Shown here one piece after another: positions 35,062 through 43,414 of a stretch of DNA of 64,000 nucleotides. Under the pieces are notes generated by a model. It had not been told where the DNA came from and made no database searches. It saw nothing but the letters and a program-made list of their open reading frames with translations. The stretch comes from Ardenticatenaceae bacterium (GTDB lineage Bacteria; Chloroflexota; Anaerolineae; Promineifilales; Promineifilaceae). The translations under genes were made by a program, and so were the position numbers. Numbering within the stretch: the first letter of the stretch is position 1; every line of letters begins with the position of its first letter. Location of the stretch: positions 744,001-808,000 of the forward strand of contig JACKBS010000004.1 of assembly GCA_020634435.1 (NCBI GenBank). Direction: 5' to 3'.

Positions 35062-35385
35062 TTACTCTTTGAAGACTTCTTTAGCGACCAGAATGGCAGA
35101 GATTGCTCTTGGCCATCCCGCGTAGAAAGCCAGATGAATCATCACTTCGGCCAGTTCTGTTTCCGAAAGGCCGTTTGTCTTGGCCAGATTCAGGTGGCCG
35201 CGCAGTTGTTCCGTGTTGCCATTGGCAATGAGCGCCGCCACCGTGACCAGGCTGCGGTCTCGCGGTGACAATTCTTCACGTGCCCACACATCGCCAAACA
35301 GCACGTCATCCGTAAGTTTCGCCAATTTGGGAGCAAAGTCGCCCATGGGCTGCTGCGCCCGTGATTGTTCTTTTGCGTCAGACAT
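35062..35385 (-). CDS. Single-domain carboxymuconolactone decarboxylase-like protein
   Basis: 107 aa from the ATG at 35385, which lies 12 nt after the preceding stop. An in-frame start at 35427 would overlap that gene. DVWAREELSPRDRSLVTVAALIANGNTEQLRGHLNLAKTNGLSETELAEVMIHLAFYAGWP is the typical CMD core. Catalysis in the protocatechuate pathway is doubtful, as no pca genes are near. It is one of two CMD-like genes in the island. Confidence 0.88.
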   Translation of the reverse strand: MSDAKEQSRAQQPMGDFAPKLAKLTDDVLFGDVWAREELSPRDRSLVTVAALIANGNTEQLRGHLNLAKTNGLSETELAEVMIHLAFYAGWPRAISAILVAKEVFKE

Positions 35386-35396
35386 CTTTGGTCTGC

Positions 35397-36248
35397 TTAA
35401 ACATCCAGCTTTCTTTCGCCCAGCCACTTTACCATTGCCGGGTCGCGATGGTCAAAGAAGCTGCTGGTTTTGGCATCCAGCGTCGCAATCGCCGCCATAT
35501 CTTCGGCGCTTAATTCAAAATCAAAGATGCTGATATTTTCGATCATCCTCTCTTTGCGGACGGTTTTGGCCAGGGCAACAACGCCTCTTTGCACCACCCA
35601 GCGGAGAATTACCTGACCCACGCTTTTGCCATATTTTGCGCCAATGGAGTACAGTGTTTCATTCTCGAAAATATTGTTGCGGCCTTCGGCAAAGGGTGCC
35701 CAGGCTTCAACCATCACGCCGTTCTCTTGTAAAAACGACTGCGTCTCGATCTGCTGTTGGAAAGGATTAACTTCGATCTGGTTGATGGCGGGCGCGATCA
35801 TGTTGTGGATCATCAAATCCATGATCCGGTCTGGTTGAAAGTTGGATACACCGATGGCTCTGATTTTGCCTTGTTGATACAGTTCCTCCATCGTCCGCCA
35901 TTCGCCGTACACGTCACCGTATGGTTGGTGAATCAGGTACAGATCAATGTAATCGAGCTGCAAACGGTTCAGGGAGTTATCGAACGCTTTGAGCGTGCCT
36001 TCGTACCCCTGGCTCTGAATCCAAAGTTTGGTGGTGATGAACAAATCTTCTCTGGCGACGCCGCTTTGCTGGATGCCTTTGCCCACAGATTCTTCATTTT
36101 GGTAGGAAGCGGCCGTATCTATGTGACCGTACCCCGTTTGAATCGCGTCAACCACGCTGCGCACACATTCGTCCGGGTCCGTTATCTGAAAAACGCCAAA
36201 ACCCAAAATCGGGATTTCAACGCCATTGTTTAATTTTACAGTTTGCAT
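35397..36248 (-). CDS. Aldo/keto reductase 5
   Basis: 283 aa of the AKR5 type. HIDTAASYQNE gives Asp and Tyr, FITTKLWIQ the Lys and YLIHQPYGDVYGEW the His. The usual GYRHIDTA is GYGHIDTA here. The DHRDP near the C-terminus is common in this subgroup. It is in the MerR-led operon, 48 nt after reductase 6, with a GCCGGAT hairpin in the spacer. Confidence 0.92.
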   Translation of the reverse strand: MQTVKLNNGVEIPILGFGVFQITDPDECVRSVVDAIQTGYGHIDTAASYQNEESVGKGIQQSGVAREDLFITTKLWIQSQGYEGTLKAFDNSLNRLQLDYIDLYLIHQPYGDVYGEWRTMEELYQQGKIRAIGVSNFQPDRIMDLMIHNMIAPAINQIEVNPFQQQIETQSFLQENGVMVEAWAPFAEGRNNIFENETLYSIGAKYGKSVGQVILRWVVQRGVVALAKTVRKERMIENISIFDFELSAEDMAAIATLDAKTSSFFDHRDPAMVKWLGERKLDV

Positions 36249-36269
36249 GATTTCTCCTTTGCGAGTTAA

Positions 36270-36288
36270 GCCGGATGGTCAATCCGGC
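36270..36288. repeat. GCCGGAT hairpin, copy c
   Basis: GCCGGAT (36270-36276) and ATCCGGC (36282-36288) between reductase genes 5 and 6. Confidence 0.5.
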
Positions 36289-36296
36289 CTTCGAAT

Positions 36297-37262
36297 TTAG
36301 TAACGGTGGCCAATTACGTTTATCTCCGCCATTGCTTCCCTAATTTCGCTGAGGTCATCGGCTGTCAATTCGATGTTGACTGCGCCTAGATTTTCATCTA
36401 GTCGGTGCAGCTTGCGCGTGCCGGGAATAGGCGCAATCCACGGCTTTTGCGCCAGCAGCCAGGCGAGGGCAATCTGGCCCGGCGTGGCGTCGTGCTGCTG
36501 ACCGATGCGGGCCAGCAGGTCCACCACTGCCTGATTCGCCTGGATCGCTTCGGACGTAAAACGCGGGTTGCGGCTGCGGATGTCGGAACTGTCGTAGGTG
36601 GTTTCGGTGGTGATTTTGCCTGTTAGGAAGCCACGGCCTAGCGGGCTGTAAGGTACCAGGCCAATGCCCAGTTCCTCAACAGTAGCCAGCACATCGTTTT
36701 GCTCAATCGCTGTCCACCAAATCGAGTATTCACTTTGCAGTGCGGCGACGGGCTGGACCGCGTGCGCCTGGCGGATTTGCTCGGCGCTGGCTTCAGACAG
36801 TCCAAAATGCCTGACCTTGCCTGCTTGAATTAAATCTTTGACAGCGCCAGCGACCTCGGCCATTGGTACGTCTGGGTCGGGCCGATGCTGGTAAAAAAGG
36901 TCGATCACCTCCACGCGCAGCCGCTTGAGTGATTCGTCCGCAACGCGCTTGATTTGCTCGGGGCGGCTGTCTAGCCCGGTGCCAGGTGCTGGGCCATTCT
37001 CGCCGTGCTTGAAGCCAAATTTGGTGGCGATGACCACCTCGCCCTTGAACGGCTCCAGCGCCTCGCCGACCAGCAGCTCGTTGGTGAAGGGGCCGTACAC
37101 TTCGGCCGTATCGAAGAAGGTGATGCCGCGCTCGACTGATTTGTGCAGCAGGTCAATCATCTCCTGCTTGTCGGTGGGCGTGTCGCCAAAGCTCATGCGC
37201 ATACAGCCTAAGCCAAGGGCAGAAACTTCCAGATTGTCATTACCAAGTTTACGCGTTTTCAT
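36297..37262 (-). CDS. Aldo/keto reductase 6
   Basis: 321 aa of the AKR13-like type. FFDTAEVYGPFTNELLVGEAL (Asp, Tyr), VVIATKFGF (Lys), LFYQHRPDPDVPMAEVAG (His) and IPGTRKLHRLDENLGA (NADPH phosphate site) are clear. It is the second enzyme gene after the MFS transporter. These enzymes reduce quinones, aldehydes and keto sugars. Confidence 0.93.
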   Translation of the reverse strand: MKTRKLGNDNLEVSALGLGCMRMSFGDTPTDKQEMIDLLHKSVERGITFFDTAEVYGPFTNELLVGEALEPFKGEVVIATKFGFKHGENGPAPGTGLDSRPEQIKRVADESLKRLRVEVIDLFYQHRPDPDVPMAEVAGAVKDLIQAGKVRHFGLSEASAEQIRQAHAVQPVAALQSEYSIWWTAIEQNDVLATVEELGIGLVPYSPLGRGFLTGKITTETTYDSSDIRSRNPRFTSEAIQANQAVVDLLARIGQQHDATPGQIALAWLLAQKPWIAPIPGTRKLHRLDENLGAVNIELTADDLSEIREAMAEINVIGHRY

Positions 37263-37283
37263 CAGATTACTCCTTGTTTGTAG

Positions 37284-37302
37284 GCCGGATTGTCAGTCCG
37301 GC
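37284..37302. repeat. GCCGGA hairpin, copy d
   Basis: GCCGGA (37284-37289) and TCCGGC (37297-37302) in the spacer between reductase 6 and the MFS gene. Confidence 0.45.
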
Positions 37303-37323
37303 GTATGAGTTCGTTTGTCGAAT

Positions 37324-38499
37324 TTATTGTTGCATGGTTGCTAATCTATTTGTTTCGGCTGGCAAGCTGCGCTTGATGGCGCTCACCACAACGAGAACGA
37401 CGGCGACGAAAGCCGCAAAAGCCAGGTACATGCCTCTTGCGCCCAGGCTCTCAAATAACAACCCGCCGACAAAGCCGCCAATGGCAGAGCCAATACCACC
37501 ATAAGCCACGTTGAACAAGCCTTGCGCTGTGGCGCGTAATCCTTGCGGAGCGTGGGCATCGGCGTAGGTGACGCCCGCAACCATGAGCAGTGGGTAGTTC
37601 AGACCATTGAGCAGCTGGATGAGCAGCACGAATGTGGGCGTGGGAGCCACTCCCAGCAGCAAGAACCGCAGCCCCGTCATGGCCAAAGAGAGGATCAGCA
37701 GCGGATAAGCGCCGAATCGTTTGACAAACCGATTGGCAAAAAAGAGGACGGGCAGCTCGCCGATGGTGCCAATGGTGAGGGCAATTCCCATGAGCGATTC
37801 GCCAGCCCCTAAGGTTTTCATATACGGGAAAAGGTAAGCGTTGAGGGTGGCAAAAGAGATGCCGCCAGAAAAGCTGATCAGCAAAAAGAGGAGGAAATGC
37901 GGCTTTTTTAGCAGTTCGCTGGCTCGACCTTTGGCAGCGGGTTCCTCATCTGTGGCTTCGCTGTGGGTCAATTGCTGGTTGACACCGAAGGCGATGAAGA
38001 ATAGGACAGCGGCGGACCAAAAGGCGATTTTGAGTCCGTACTGTTCTACCAGCAGTCCAGCCAGGGCGGCGATGACGCTAAAGCCAATGGTGCCACCGAG
38101 ACGGATACGGCCGTATAGCTCCTTTCTCTCTCCCAGCATAAACATCGTCGCATTGTTGGCCAGTGACAAAATGGGCGAGTAAGCGACGGCTGTCAAAACC
38201 GCCATGCTCAATAAAAGCAGGAAACTGTTTAGCTGCGGATAAAAAATTAGCACCCCGACCATAACTAATAGAGCAAGGCTCATGATGCCTTTGTGCCGAT
38301 TGGTGCGGTCGGCAGCGCTGCTGATTAAGGGAAGACTGACCAACGTGAGCAAGGGGGCAATACCTGTCAGTAGGCCAATTTGCGCTCCAGAAAAGGAAAG
38401 CGATTGGTAATAAAGCACCAGGTAGGGTCGGTATGCCGCCAAACCCCCAAAGATGAGAAAATAAAAGCCGAACGGCCAGATGAGCTGCTTGTTCTTCAT
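37324..38499 (-). CDS. MFS transporter, MFS_1-like/nucleoside-H+ symporter type
   Basis: A 391-aa inner-membrane protein with twelve hydrophobic segments. It starts KQLIWPFGFYFLIFGGLAAYRPYLVLYYQSLSFSGAQIGLL. SAADRTNRHKG is the loop 2-3 motif. This matches the LacY/NupG-like MFS_1_like group. It may export or import the compounds acted on by the reductases downstream. It is 31 nt after the MerR gene in the same operon. Confidence 0.88.
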   Translation of the reverse strand: MKNKQLIWPFGFYFLIFGGLAAYRPYLVLYYQSLSFSGAQIGLLTGIAPLLTLVSLPLISSAADRTNRHKGIMSLALLVMVGVLIFYPQLNSFLLLLSMAVLTAVAYSPILSLANNATMFMLGERKELYGRIRLGGTIGFSVIAALAGLLVEQYGLKIAFWSAAVLFFIAFGVNQQLTHSEATDEEPAAKGRASELLKKPHFLLFLLISFSGGISFATLNAYLFPYMKTLGAGESLMGIALTIGTIGELPVLFFANRFVKRFGAYPLLILSLAMTGLRFLLLGVAPTPTFVLLIQLLNGLNYPLLMVAGVTYADAHAPQGLRATAQGLFNVAYGGIGSAIGGFVGGLLFESLGARGMYLAFAAFVAVVLVVVSAIKRSLPAETNRLATMQQ

Positions 38500-38530
38500 C
38501 GCAATTTGCCGAAATCCTTTTGGGGTATCG

Positions 38531-38908
38531 TTAATCTGAAAGTTCTTGTTCTTTCGTCACGATCAGATTGTCGTACACTTCAATTTTATGGTTGAGCAAA
38601 TCCAAGGTTTCCTGCATTTCGGCCATGCGGGACAGAAGCTGCGTGCGCTGTTCCACTAAAATGGCTTTGCGGGCGTCTACGGTGTCGTCGCCTTGCTGCA
38701 CCAGCGCGTAATATTCGATGAGCACTTCCACCGGCAGCCCGGCGGCCCGCATACATTTGATAAAGCCAACGCGCCGCACGTCCAGCTCGCTAAAATCGCG
38801 GATGCCGCTTTCGGTCCGGTTTACTGGGGGTAGTAGGCCAATTTTTTCGTAGTAGCGCAGGGTGTCGATGGAAAGTCCCGATTGTTCACTCACTTCTGAA
38901 ATTTTCAT
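38531..38908 (-). CDS. MerR-family regulator, AdhR-like
   Basis: 125 aa from the ATG at 38908, chosen because GGAGG (38917-38921) lies upstream. The N-terminal winged helix is MKISEVSEQSGLSIDTLRYYEKIGLLPPVNRTESGIRDFSELD. A coiled-coil dimer helix follows. There is a cysteine at CMRAAGLP, as in the thiol/aldehyde-sensing AdhR group. It leads an operon of transporter and reductases and probably senses electrophiles. Confidence 0.92.
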   Translation of the reverse strand: MKISEVSEQSGLSIDTLRYYEKIGLLPPVNRTESGIRDFSELDVRRVGFIKCMRAAGLPVEVLIEYYALVQQGDDTVDARKAILVEQRTQLLSRMAEMQETLDLLNHKIEVYDNLIVTKEQELSD

Positions 38909-38928
38909 GATTTGCACCTCCAGGATGT

Positions 38929-38959
38929 AGTTTACAACCTGGAGTTAACTCTAAGTCAA
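38929..38959 (-). promoter_or_regulatory. MerR-type promoter with 19-bp spacer
   Basis: On the minus strand, TTGACT (38954-38959), 19 bp including the palindrome GAGTTAACTC, then TAAACT (38929-38934). The over-long spacer with a dyad is the hallmark of promoters that MerR proteins activate by untwisting DNA. The start point would be near 38922. Confidence 0.85.
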
Positions 38960-38998
38960 GGGTTTTGGGGAAATTGGTTGGAATTGGGGTGTAGGTTC

Positions 38999-39031
38999 AG
39001 GTGCGACGCACTTCAAAAGTGCGTCGCACCT
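38999..39031. repeat. AGGTGCGACGCACTT hairpin repeat, copy 1
   Basis: Perfect 15-bp arms (38999-39013, 39017-39031) with loop CAA. A second copy with a shifted phase lies at 55817-55849. Confidence 0.75.
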
Positions 39032-39102
39032 GTGGGGTAAGCGTAAAAAAAGGGAAATGGGTTTGGAGGAAGTGGAGGGGAACGGCCGTATTCCTCGTTG
39101 TT

Positions 39103-39711
39103 CTAGGGCCGTAGATTTTCCACAGTCTGTGCCAACGTTATCGCAAGCTGTAATCTGTCGCGCATGATGTCAGGGTCTCCCTGCACATCTTTTTCAGAAA
39201 CGGTAACTTGATCTTTGTTGATGTAAACCACCGGATAATTCAGCGCCATAATTTTTTGCCGCACGGCCGGATCGCTAAAGACGTTGCGGGCGACGGCTTC
39301 TTTGGCAAACGAAATTTGGAATTTTTCGTCGAAATCTGGATCGCCTACTTCTCTATCCCCGCGCAGAAAAATATCATCATCGACTTCCAGGCGTAAGATG
39401 GGCATTTTGCCATTGCTGTGGAAGGCGGTGTAATGGGTTTGGGCTGGCGTGGAGCGTGTGTTGCCGCCGCCGGATGCGGGGCTGCCTTGCAGTTTAACAC
39501 TGTAATTGGCAAATTGGCCTTCCAAAATGGGGTAGCCGACGCGCGGTTGCTTGTAAGTGAGGCCCAGCGCCATTTCTGCTTGCCGCCAATTCTCTACAAC
39601 TTCCTTTTTTGGCCGCAACAACCAAATGGCTAAATAAATGAGCCCGCCGACCACCAAAAAGATGCCGCCATAGACAGCAAATGCAAAAAGATAATCACCG
39701 ATTGTTTCCAC
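39103..39711 (-). CDS. Hypothetical membrane-anchored protein
   Basis: 202 aa from a GTG at 39711, placed 6 nt after GGAGG. A TTG at 39726 would put that site inside the gene. One N-terminal membrane helix (YLFAFAVYGGIFLVVGGLIYLAIWLL) is followed by RPKK, so the remaining 160 residues should be cytoplasmic. No family recognised. The block YPILEGQFANYSVKLQGSPAS and the low cysteine content suggest a small beta-rich domain. Confidence 0.75.
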   Translation of the reverse strand: METIGDYLFAFAVYGGIFLVVGGLIYLAIWLLRPKKEVVENWRQAEMALGLTYKQPRVGYPILEGQFANYSVKLQGSPASGGGNTRSTPAQTHYTAFHSNGKMPILRLEVDDDIFLRGDREVGDPDFDEKFQISFAKEAVARNVFSDPAVRQKIMALNYPVVYINKDQVTVSEKDVQGDPDIMRDRLQLAITLAQTVENLRP

Positions 39712-39771
39712 AGAGATCCTCCACAATTTTATTGATGAGAATAGTCTAGCCGGTGTACGATCATAAATCGA

Positions 39772-41592
39772 TCAGAGAAAGCGGAAATTTGGCTCGCGTT
39801 GGGGCAAATCGACATTTTGCAGCTTGACTTGCACAATGCTGTCGAGTGGATTAGGCGTTTTGGCGTAGATGCTGGTTTCGGTGCCCAATTCTGGCAGCAG
39901 GATCAGGTCGCGCTTGCCGCGCTGGTCAATGACGATGCCTTCGCCTGTCCATTCGGGGTTGCGCAGGAGGTAAACGGCCGTCCAGTGACCATTCGACAAT
40001 CGTTCTGCATAGCGAATATCACCGCTGACGGCATAAGCCGCGCCGACACGTTCCATAACAGCTTGCTCATCGAGGAGAGGTTCGCCATTGAGGTAGGCGC
40101 GCAGCTGCTGGTGCACGACCAAATCGAGGTAGCGGCGCAGCGGGCTGGTGGTTTGCACGTACTGGTCTAGTCCTAGCCCGGCGTGGCGACCGGGGGTGCT
40201 GCCCGGCTGGCTGCCGGTCATCGTTTTGCGGCGGGCAAAGTTGGCCGAGGGAGTGTCGCCCTCCACGACTTCAGTTGGGGCATCTTGCGTGGTGTAGGGG
40301 ATGGGGATGTTGTGCTGCTGGGCAAACTGGGCCACTGCTTCGCCAGTCATCAACATCGCTTCGCGGACGAGATCGCGGCTTTGTAGGGGAGGTAACGGCC
40401 GTATTTCCACCGCACCATCCTCATCCAGCCGAATTTTCACTTCTGGCAAATTGATTTGGACCGCGTCGTTGGCCACGCGTCGCGCTTCGTATGCCTGAGC
40501 AATGGCCAGCAGTTCGCGGAAAGGCGATTCGTCCAGCCGGGTTTGCGCCTCGTCGTAGCTGAGGCGAGTGACGCGCACGGTGCTGGGCACAATTTCCAGG
40601 TTGATAATCGTGCCGTCGGCCATCACGTCCAGGCCAAAGGAGAGAGCGGGTGAGGTTTCATCTAGTCCCAGGGCCAGGGCGGCGGTGGCGGCTTCGGGCA
40701 GCATGTGGATGGTGCCTTCAGGCAGGTAAAGGTTGGCGCCACGGGCGCGGGCTTCCAAATCGGCGGGGCTATCTGGAGGGATGAGGGCGGCGACGTCGGC
40801 GATGTGTACCCATAGACGGCCGTTTTCCCAACTCAACGCATCATCCGGGTCACGGCTGCCTTCGTCGTCGATGGCCAGGGCAACCAGGTGCGTCAAATCG
40901 CGCCGTTCTTCTTCGGGCAGGGCGGGGATAGCATACTCGGGCTGGCTGGTGTTGACACCGAGGCGGCTGGGGTACGGGTTGACGGTTTCGTCCCAGTAGC
41001 CCAATTTGAGCAGCAGGGCATGGGCGTTTTCTGGCGTTTCGCTCTGGTTCAAATTGCGCAAGACCTGGCTGCGTACCTGTTGCCCCATAGCCTCGGCGGC
41101 AATTTCCTGGAGGAAACGGCCGTCTTCCGGCAAAAACGTCCCCTGGTTCACGCGATTGGCGAAGGCGGTCCACGCTTCGGCTTCAGCCGCTTTGGCGGCG
41201 CGGGCTTCTGTTTCGGCGGCTACTTCTTCCGCCGTGTGGACGGTGATTTCGGCGATACTGCCGCTGAAATGGAGGCCATCGTCCACCGCTTGCCAGATGG
41301 CCCAGGCTGTGGCGGGGGTGAACTCATCGTAGGCCAGTTCCGACAGCTCTTCCAGGCTGGTGGTTTCGCCCTCTAGCAGTTCCCAAGCAGTGAGCAGTTC
41401 GCCTTGTGGTTTGCTCAGTTGGCCAAAATTGGCCAGCGGGCCGGGGTGGAGCAGCTCAATATCTTTGGGACGCACGGAAACGGCCGTACCGTCTTGCGTC
41501 ACGATGTTGATCTTTTTGGCGCTGACGTTGGTCACGCGGGCAGCTTGATTTTTATAGAGAACGAGGTTGTCGGCACGGAAATTATCACTCAT
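39772..41592 (-). CDS. RNase II/R (RNB domain) exoribonuclease
   Basis: A 606-aa processive 3'-5' exoribonuclease. The RNB domain has the acid cluster AIDDEGSRDPDDALSWENG, then VHIADVAALI, ARGANLYLPEGTIHMLP and TTSPLRRYLDLVVHQQLRAYL (conserved TSPLRRYxDLxxH). The N-terminal segment is not a clear cold-shock domain pair, and the C-terminus is short, so it resembles the compact RNB enzymes of cyanobacteria and plastids more than E. coli RNase R. Confidence 0.9.
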   Translation of the reverse strand: MSDNFRADNLVLYKNQAARVTNVSAKKINIVTQDGTAVSVRPKDIELLHPGPLANFGQLSKPQGELLTAWELLEGETTSLEELSELAYDEFTPATAWAIWQAVDDGLHFSGSIAEITVHTAEEVAAETEARAAKAAEAEAWTAFANRVNQGTFLPEDGRFLQEIAAEAMGQQVRSQVLRNLNQSETPENAHALLLKLGYWDETVNPYPSRLGVNTSQPEYAIPALPEEERRDLTHLVALAIDDEGSRDPDDALSWENGRLWVHIADVAALIPPDSPADLEARARGANLYLPEGTIHMLPEAATAALALGLDETSPALSFGLDVMADGTIINLEIVPSTVRVTRLSYDEAQTRLDESPFRELLAIAQAYEARRVANDAVQINLPEVKIRLDEDGAVEIRPLPPLQSRDLVREAMLMTGEAVAQFAQQHNIPIPYTTQDAPTEVVEGDTPSANFARRKTMTGSQPGSTPGRHAGLGLDQYVQTTSPLRRYLDLVVHQQLRAYLNGEPLLDEQAVMERVGAAYAVSGDIRYAERLSNGHWTAVYLLRNPEWTGEGIVIDQRGKRDLILLPELGTETSIYAKTPNPLDSIVQVKLQNVDLPQREPNFRFL

Positions 41593-41671
41593 GTCGCAAT
41601 TGTAATGTTCCTGGAGCGATTAGGCTACGCGATTCACGATGTTTGCCGGGCTTTTAAGTTTTCAAACAATA

Positions 41672-41740
41672 GGACGCGGATGAACGCAGATGACGCTGAT
41701 TTTTCTATTTAATCCGCGTTATCTGCGTGAATCGGCGTCC
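41672..41740. repeat. GGACGC...GCGTCC intergenic inverted repeat
   Basis: GGACGCGGATGAACGCAGAT and ATCTGCGTGAATCGGCGTCC face each other around ATCCGCG. A repeat of this style is frequent in many bacterial genomes. It occupies most of the spacer 41593-41866. Confidence 0.6.
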
Positions 41741-41866
41741 CATTTACTTAATATCCCCCTACAAGTCATATGACCGTCAGGTGACGACCGGCACTGCTGG
41801 ATATGACCTTGCCTCCGCTAAAGTGACAGTATGGAATTCAACAACCGAACTTTGGAGGTAAATGAA

Positions 41867-42829
41867 ATGAGTACCCTGACAACTCGAATGGAACAAAAAA
41901 GTAGCGAAACTGATCTGTGGCGGCGCGTTTTGGGCACCGACCGCTTTTTGACCTGGTCATTTGTGGGCAGCATGGTGCTGTTTTTAGCCACGATTGTGCT
42001 TTCGATTTTTGATTCGCGGCTGGTGACTGGCGCACCTGTTTGGGTGAAGCCGATGAAATTTGCCATCTCGATTACGCTGTACACCGGTACGCTGGCCTGG
42101 CTGCTGAGCTATGTGGAAGGACATCCCCGGCTGGTGCGCTGGATTGGCGGGCTGACGGCGTTGGGCTTTTTGGTAGAGATTGTGGGCATTTTTGTGCAGG
42201 CGGCACGGGGCGTGCGCAGTCATTTTAACGTGGGCACCCCGTTTGATGCGGCCATTTTCTCGCTGATGGGCACCTTTGTGATGGTGATTTGGGTGATGAA
42301 TATTGCCACGGCCGTTCTGCTCATGCGGCAAAAGATGGACAACCAGCCATTTGCCTGGGCGCTGCGTTTGGGGCTGTTGGTAACGGCAGTTGGCGCAGTT
42401 CTCGGCTTTTTGATGACCGCGCCCACAACGGAGCAGCTTTCGGCAATGGAAGCGGGCGAGGTGGTGACGGTAATGGGTGCCCACAGCGTCGGCGTGGAGG
42501 ATGGTGGGGCTGGTTTGCCCTTCGTGGGCTGGAGCACTGAGGGCGGCGACATTCGCCCGGCGCACTTCGTGGGGCTGCACGCGCTGCAATTAATTCCGCT
42601 GCTGGGCATTTTTGTGAATCGTCGGTACGGCAAGCGGTTGTCAGACGGCCGTCGCACGGCACTGGTGGTTACAGGTGGATTGGGTTACTTGGGTGTGGTT
42701 CTGCTGCTGTTGTGGCAAGCCCTCCGCGCCCAGCCGCTCATCGCCCCGGATGGCTTGACGTTGGTAGCGTTAGCTGGTTTGATTGGCGTGGTGAGTCTAG
42801 TCGGAACGGCCGTTTTTCTGAAAAAATAA
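41867..42829 (+). CDS. Hypothetical polytopic membrane protein
   Basis: 320 aa from the ATG at 41867, 8 nt after GGAGG. About eight hydrophobic segments (for example FLTWSFVGSMVLFLATIVLSIF, ALGFLVEIVGIFVQAA, LVVTGGLGYLGVVLLLLWQAL). Conserved-looking polar spots inside membranes are VKPMKFAISITLY and RPAHFVGLHALQLIPL, where His could bind a cofactor. I do not recognise the family. A hairpin (GCCTGGGGAT...ATCCCCAGGC) follows and may end or process the transcript. Confidence 0.8.
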   Translation: MSTLTTRMEQKSSETDLWRRVLGTDRFLTWSFVGSMVLFLATIVLSIFDSRLVTGAPVWVKPMKFAISITLYTGTLAWLLSYVEGHPRLVRWIGGLTALGFLVEIVGIFVQAARGVRSHFNVGTPFDAAIFSLMGTFVMVIWVMNIATAVLLMRQKMDNQPFAWALRLGLLVTAVGAVLGFLMTAPTTEQLSAMEAGEVVTVMGAHSVGVEDGGAGLPFVGWSTEGGDIRPAHFVGLHALQLIPLLGIFVNRRYGKRLSDGRRTALVVTGGLGYLGVVLLLLWQALRAQPLIAPDGLTLVALAGLIGVVSLVGTAVFLKK

Positions 42830-42835
42830 ACCTTA

Positions 42836-42857
42836 GCCTGGGGATTTATCCCCAGGC
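42836..42857 (+). terminator. Hairpin after the membrane protein gene
   Basis: GCCTGGGGAT / ATCCCCAGGC stem with no T-run. It sits 15 nt before the next start, so a processing or translational role is also possible. Confidence 0.45.
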
Positions 42858-42874
42858 ACCGGAAAGGTGCAACA

Positions 42875-43351
42875 ATGCAATTAAAATCAGAACAAGTTTG
42901 GGACGCGATTTATAAAGAGCTATTTGCCGTGTTGGGCATGGTAACAGCCAAAAATGAAGCGCGGACGGTGGGTGTCGTTTACATCGTGCAGAATCGAAAA
43001 TTGTACATTGGCACAGGCAGCGATTCCTGGAAGGCGCGGCACATTGCGGCGAATTCGGCCGTTTCCATCACCATTCCCATTGCCAAGCGCATTCCCATCA
43101 TGCCCTGGATCAAGATTCCGGCGGCGACCATCACATTTTCTGGCCAGGCGCGGGTGCTGCCCGCCAATGAAGTGGCGAAGCCAATTTTGCAAGCGGTTTT
43201 TCAAGGTTTAGCCGATGATGCTGCCAAACTGTCGGAAACCTGCCTGATTGAAGTGACGCCGGAGAAAGAGTTTATCACCTATGGCGTGGGCATTCCGCTG
43301 CGGCAAATGCGCCATCCCGACCAATCAAGGGGACGTGCGCCGGTAGCTTGA
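42875..43351 (+). CDS. Pyridoxamine 5'-phosphate oxidase-like FMN split-barrel protein
   Basis: A 158-aa protein with the split-barrel pattern: LGMVTAKNEARTVGVVYIVQNRKLYIGTGSDSWKARHIAANSAVSITIPI, then TITFSGQARVLPANEV and FITYGVGIPLRQMRHPDQSRG. Members bind FMN, F420 or heme. The last block (R-x-M-R-x-P...) is a common flavin-contact end. The gene lies between two membrane protein genes. Confidence 0.82.
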   Translation: MQLKSEQVWDAIYKELFAVLGMVTAKNEARTVGVVYIVQNRKLYIGTGSDSWKARHIAANSAVSITIPIAKRIPIMPWIKIPAATITFSGQARVLPANEVAKPILQAVFQGLADDAAKLSETCLIEVTPEKEFITYGVGIPLRQMRHPDQSRGRAPVA

Positions 43352-43360
43352 TGGATAAAG

Positions 43361-43394
43361 AGAAGTTCAACTTTTTCAAAAAGTTGAACTTCTG
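43361..43394 (+). repeat. AGAAGTTCAACTTTTT hairpin
   Basis: AGAAGTTCAACTTTTT and AAAGTTGAACTTCT pair perfectly over 14 bp between the PPOX-like and ABA4-like genes. Confidence 0.55.
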
Positions 43395-43414
43395 CCAACG
43401 AGGAGACAAAGCAT

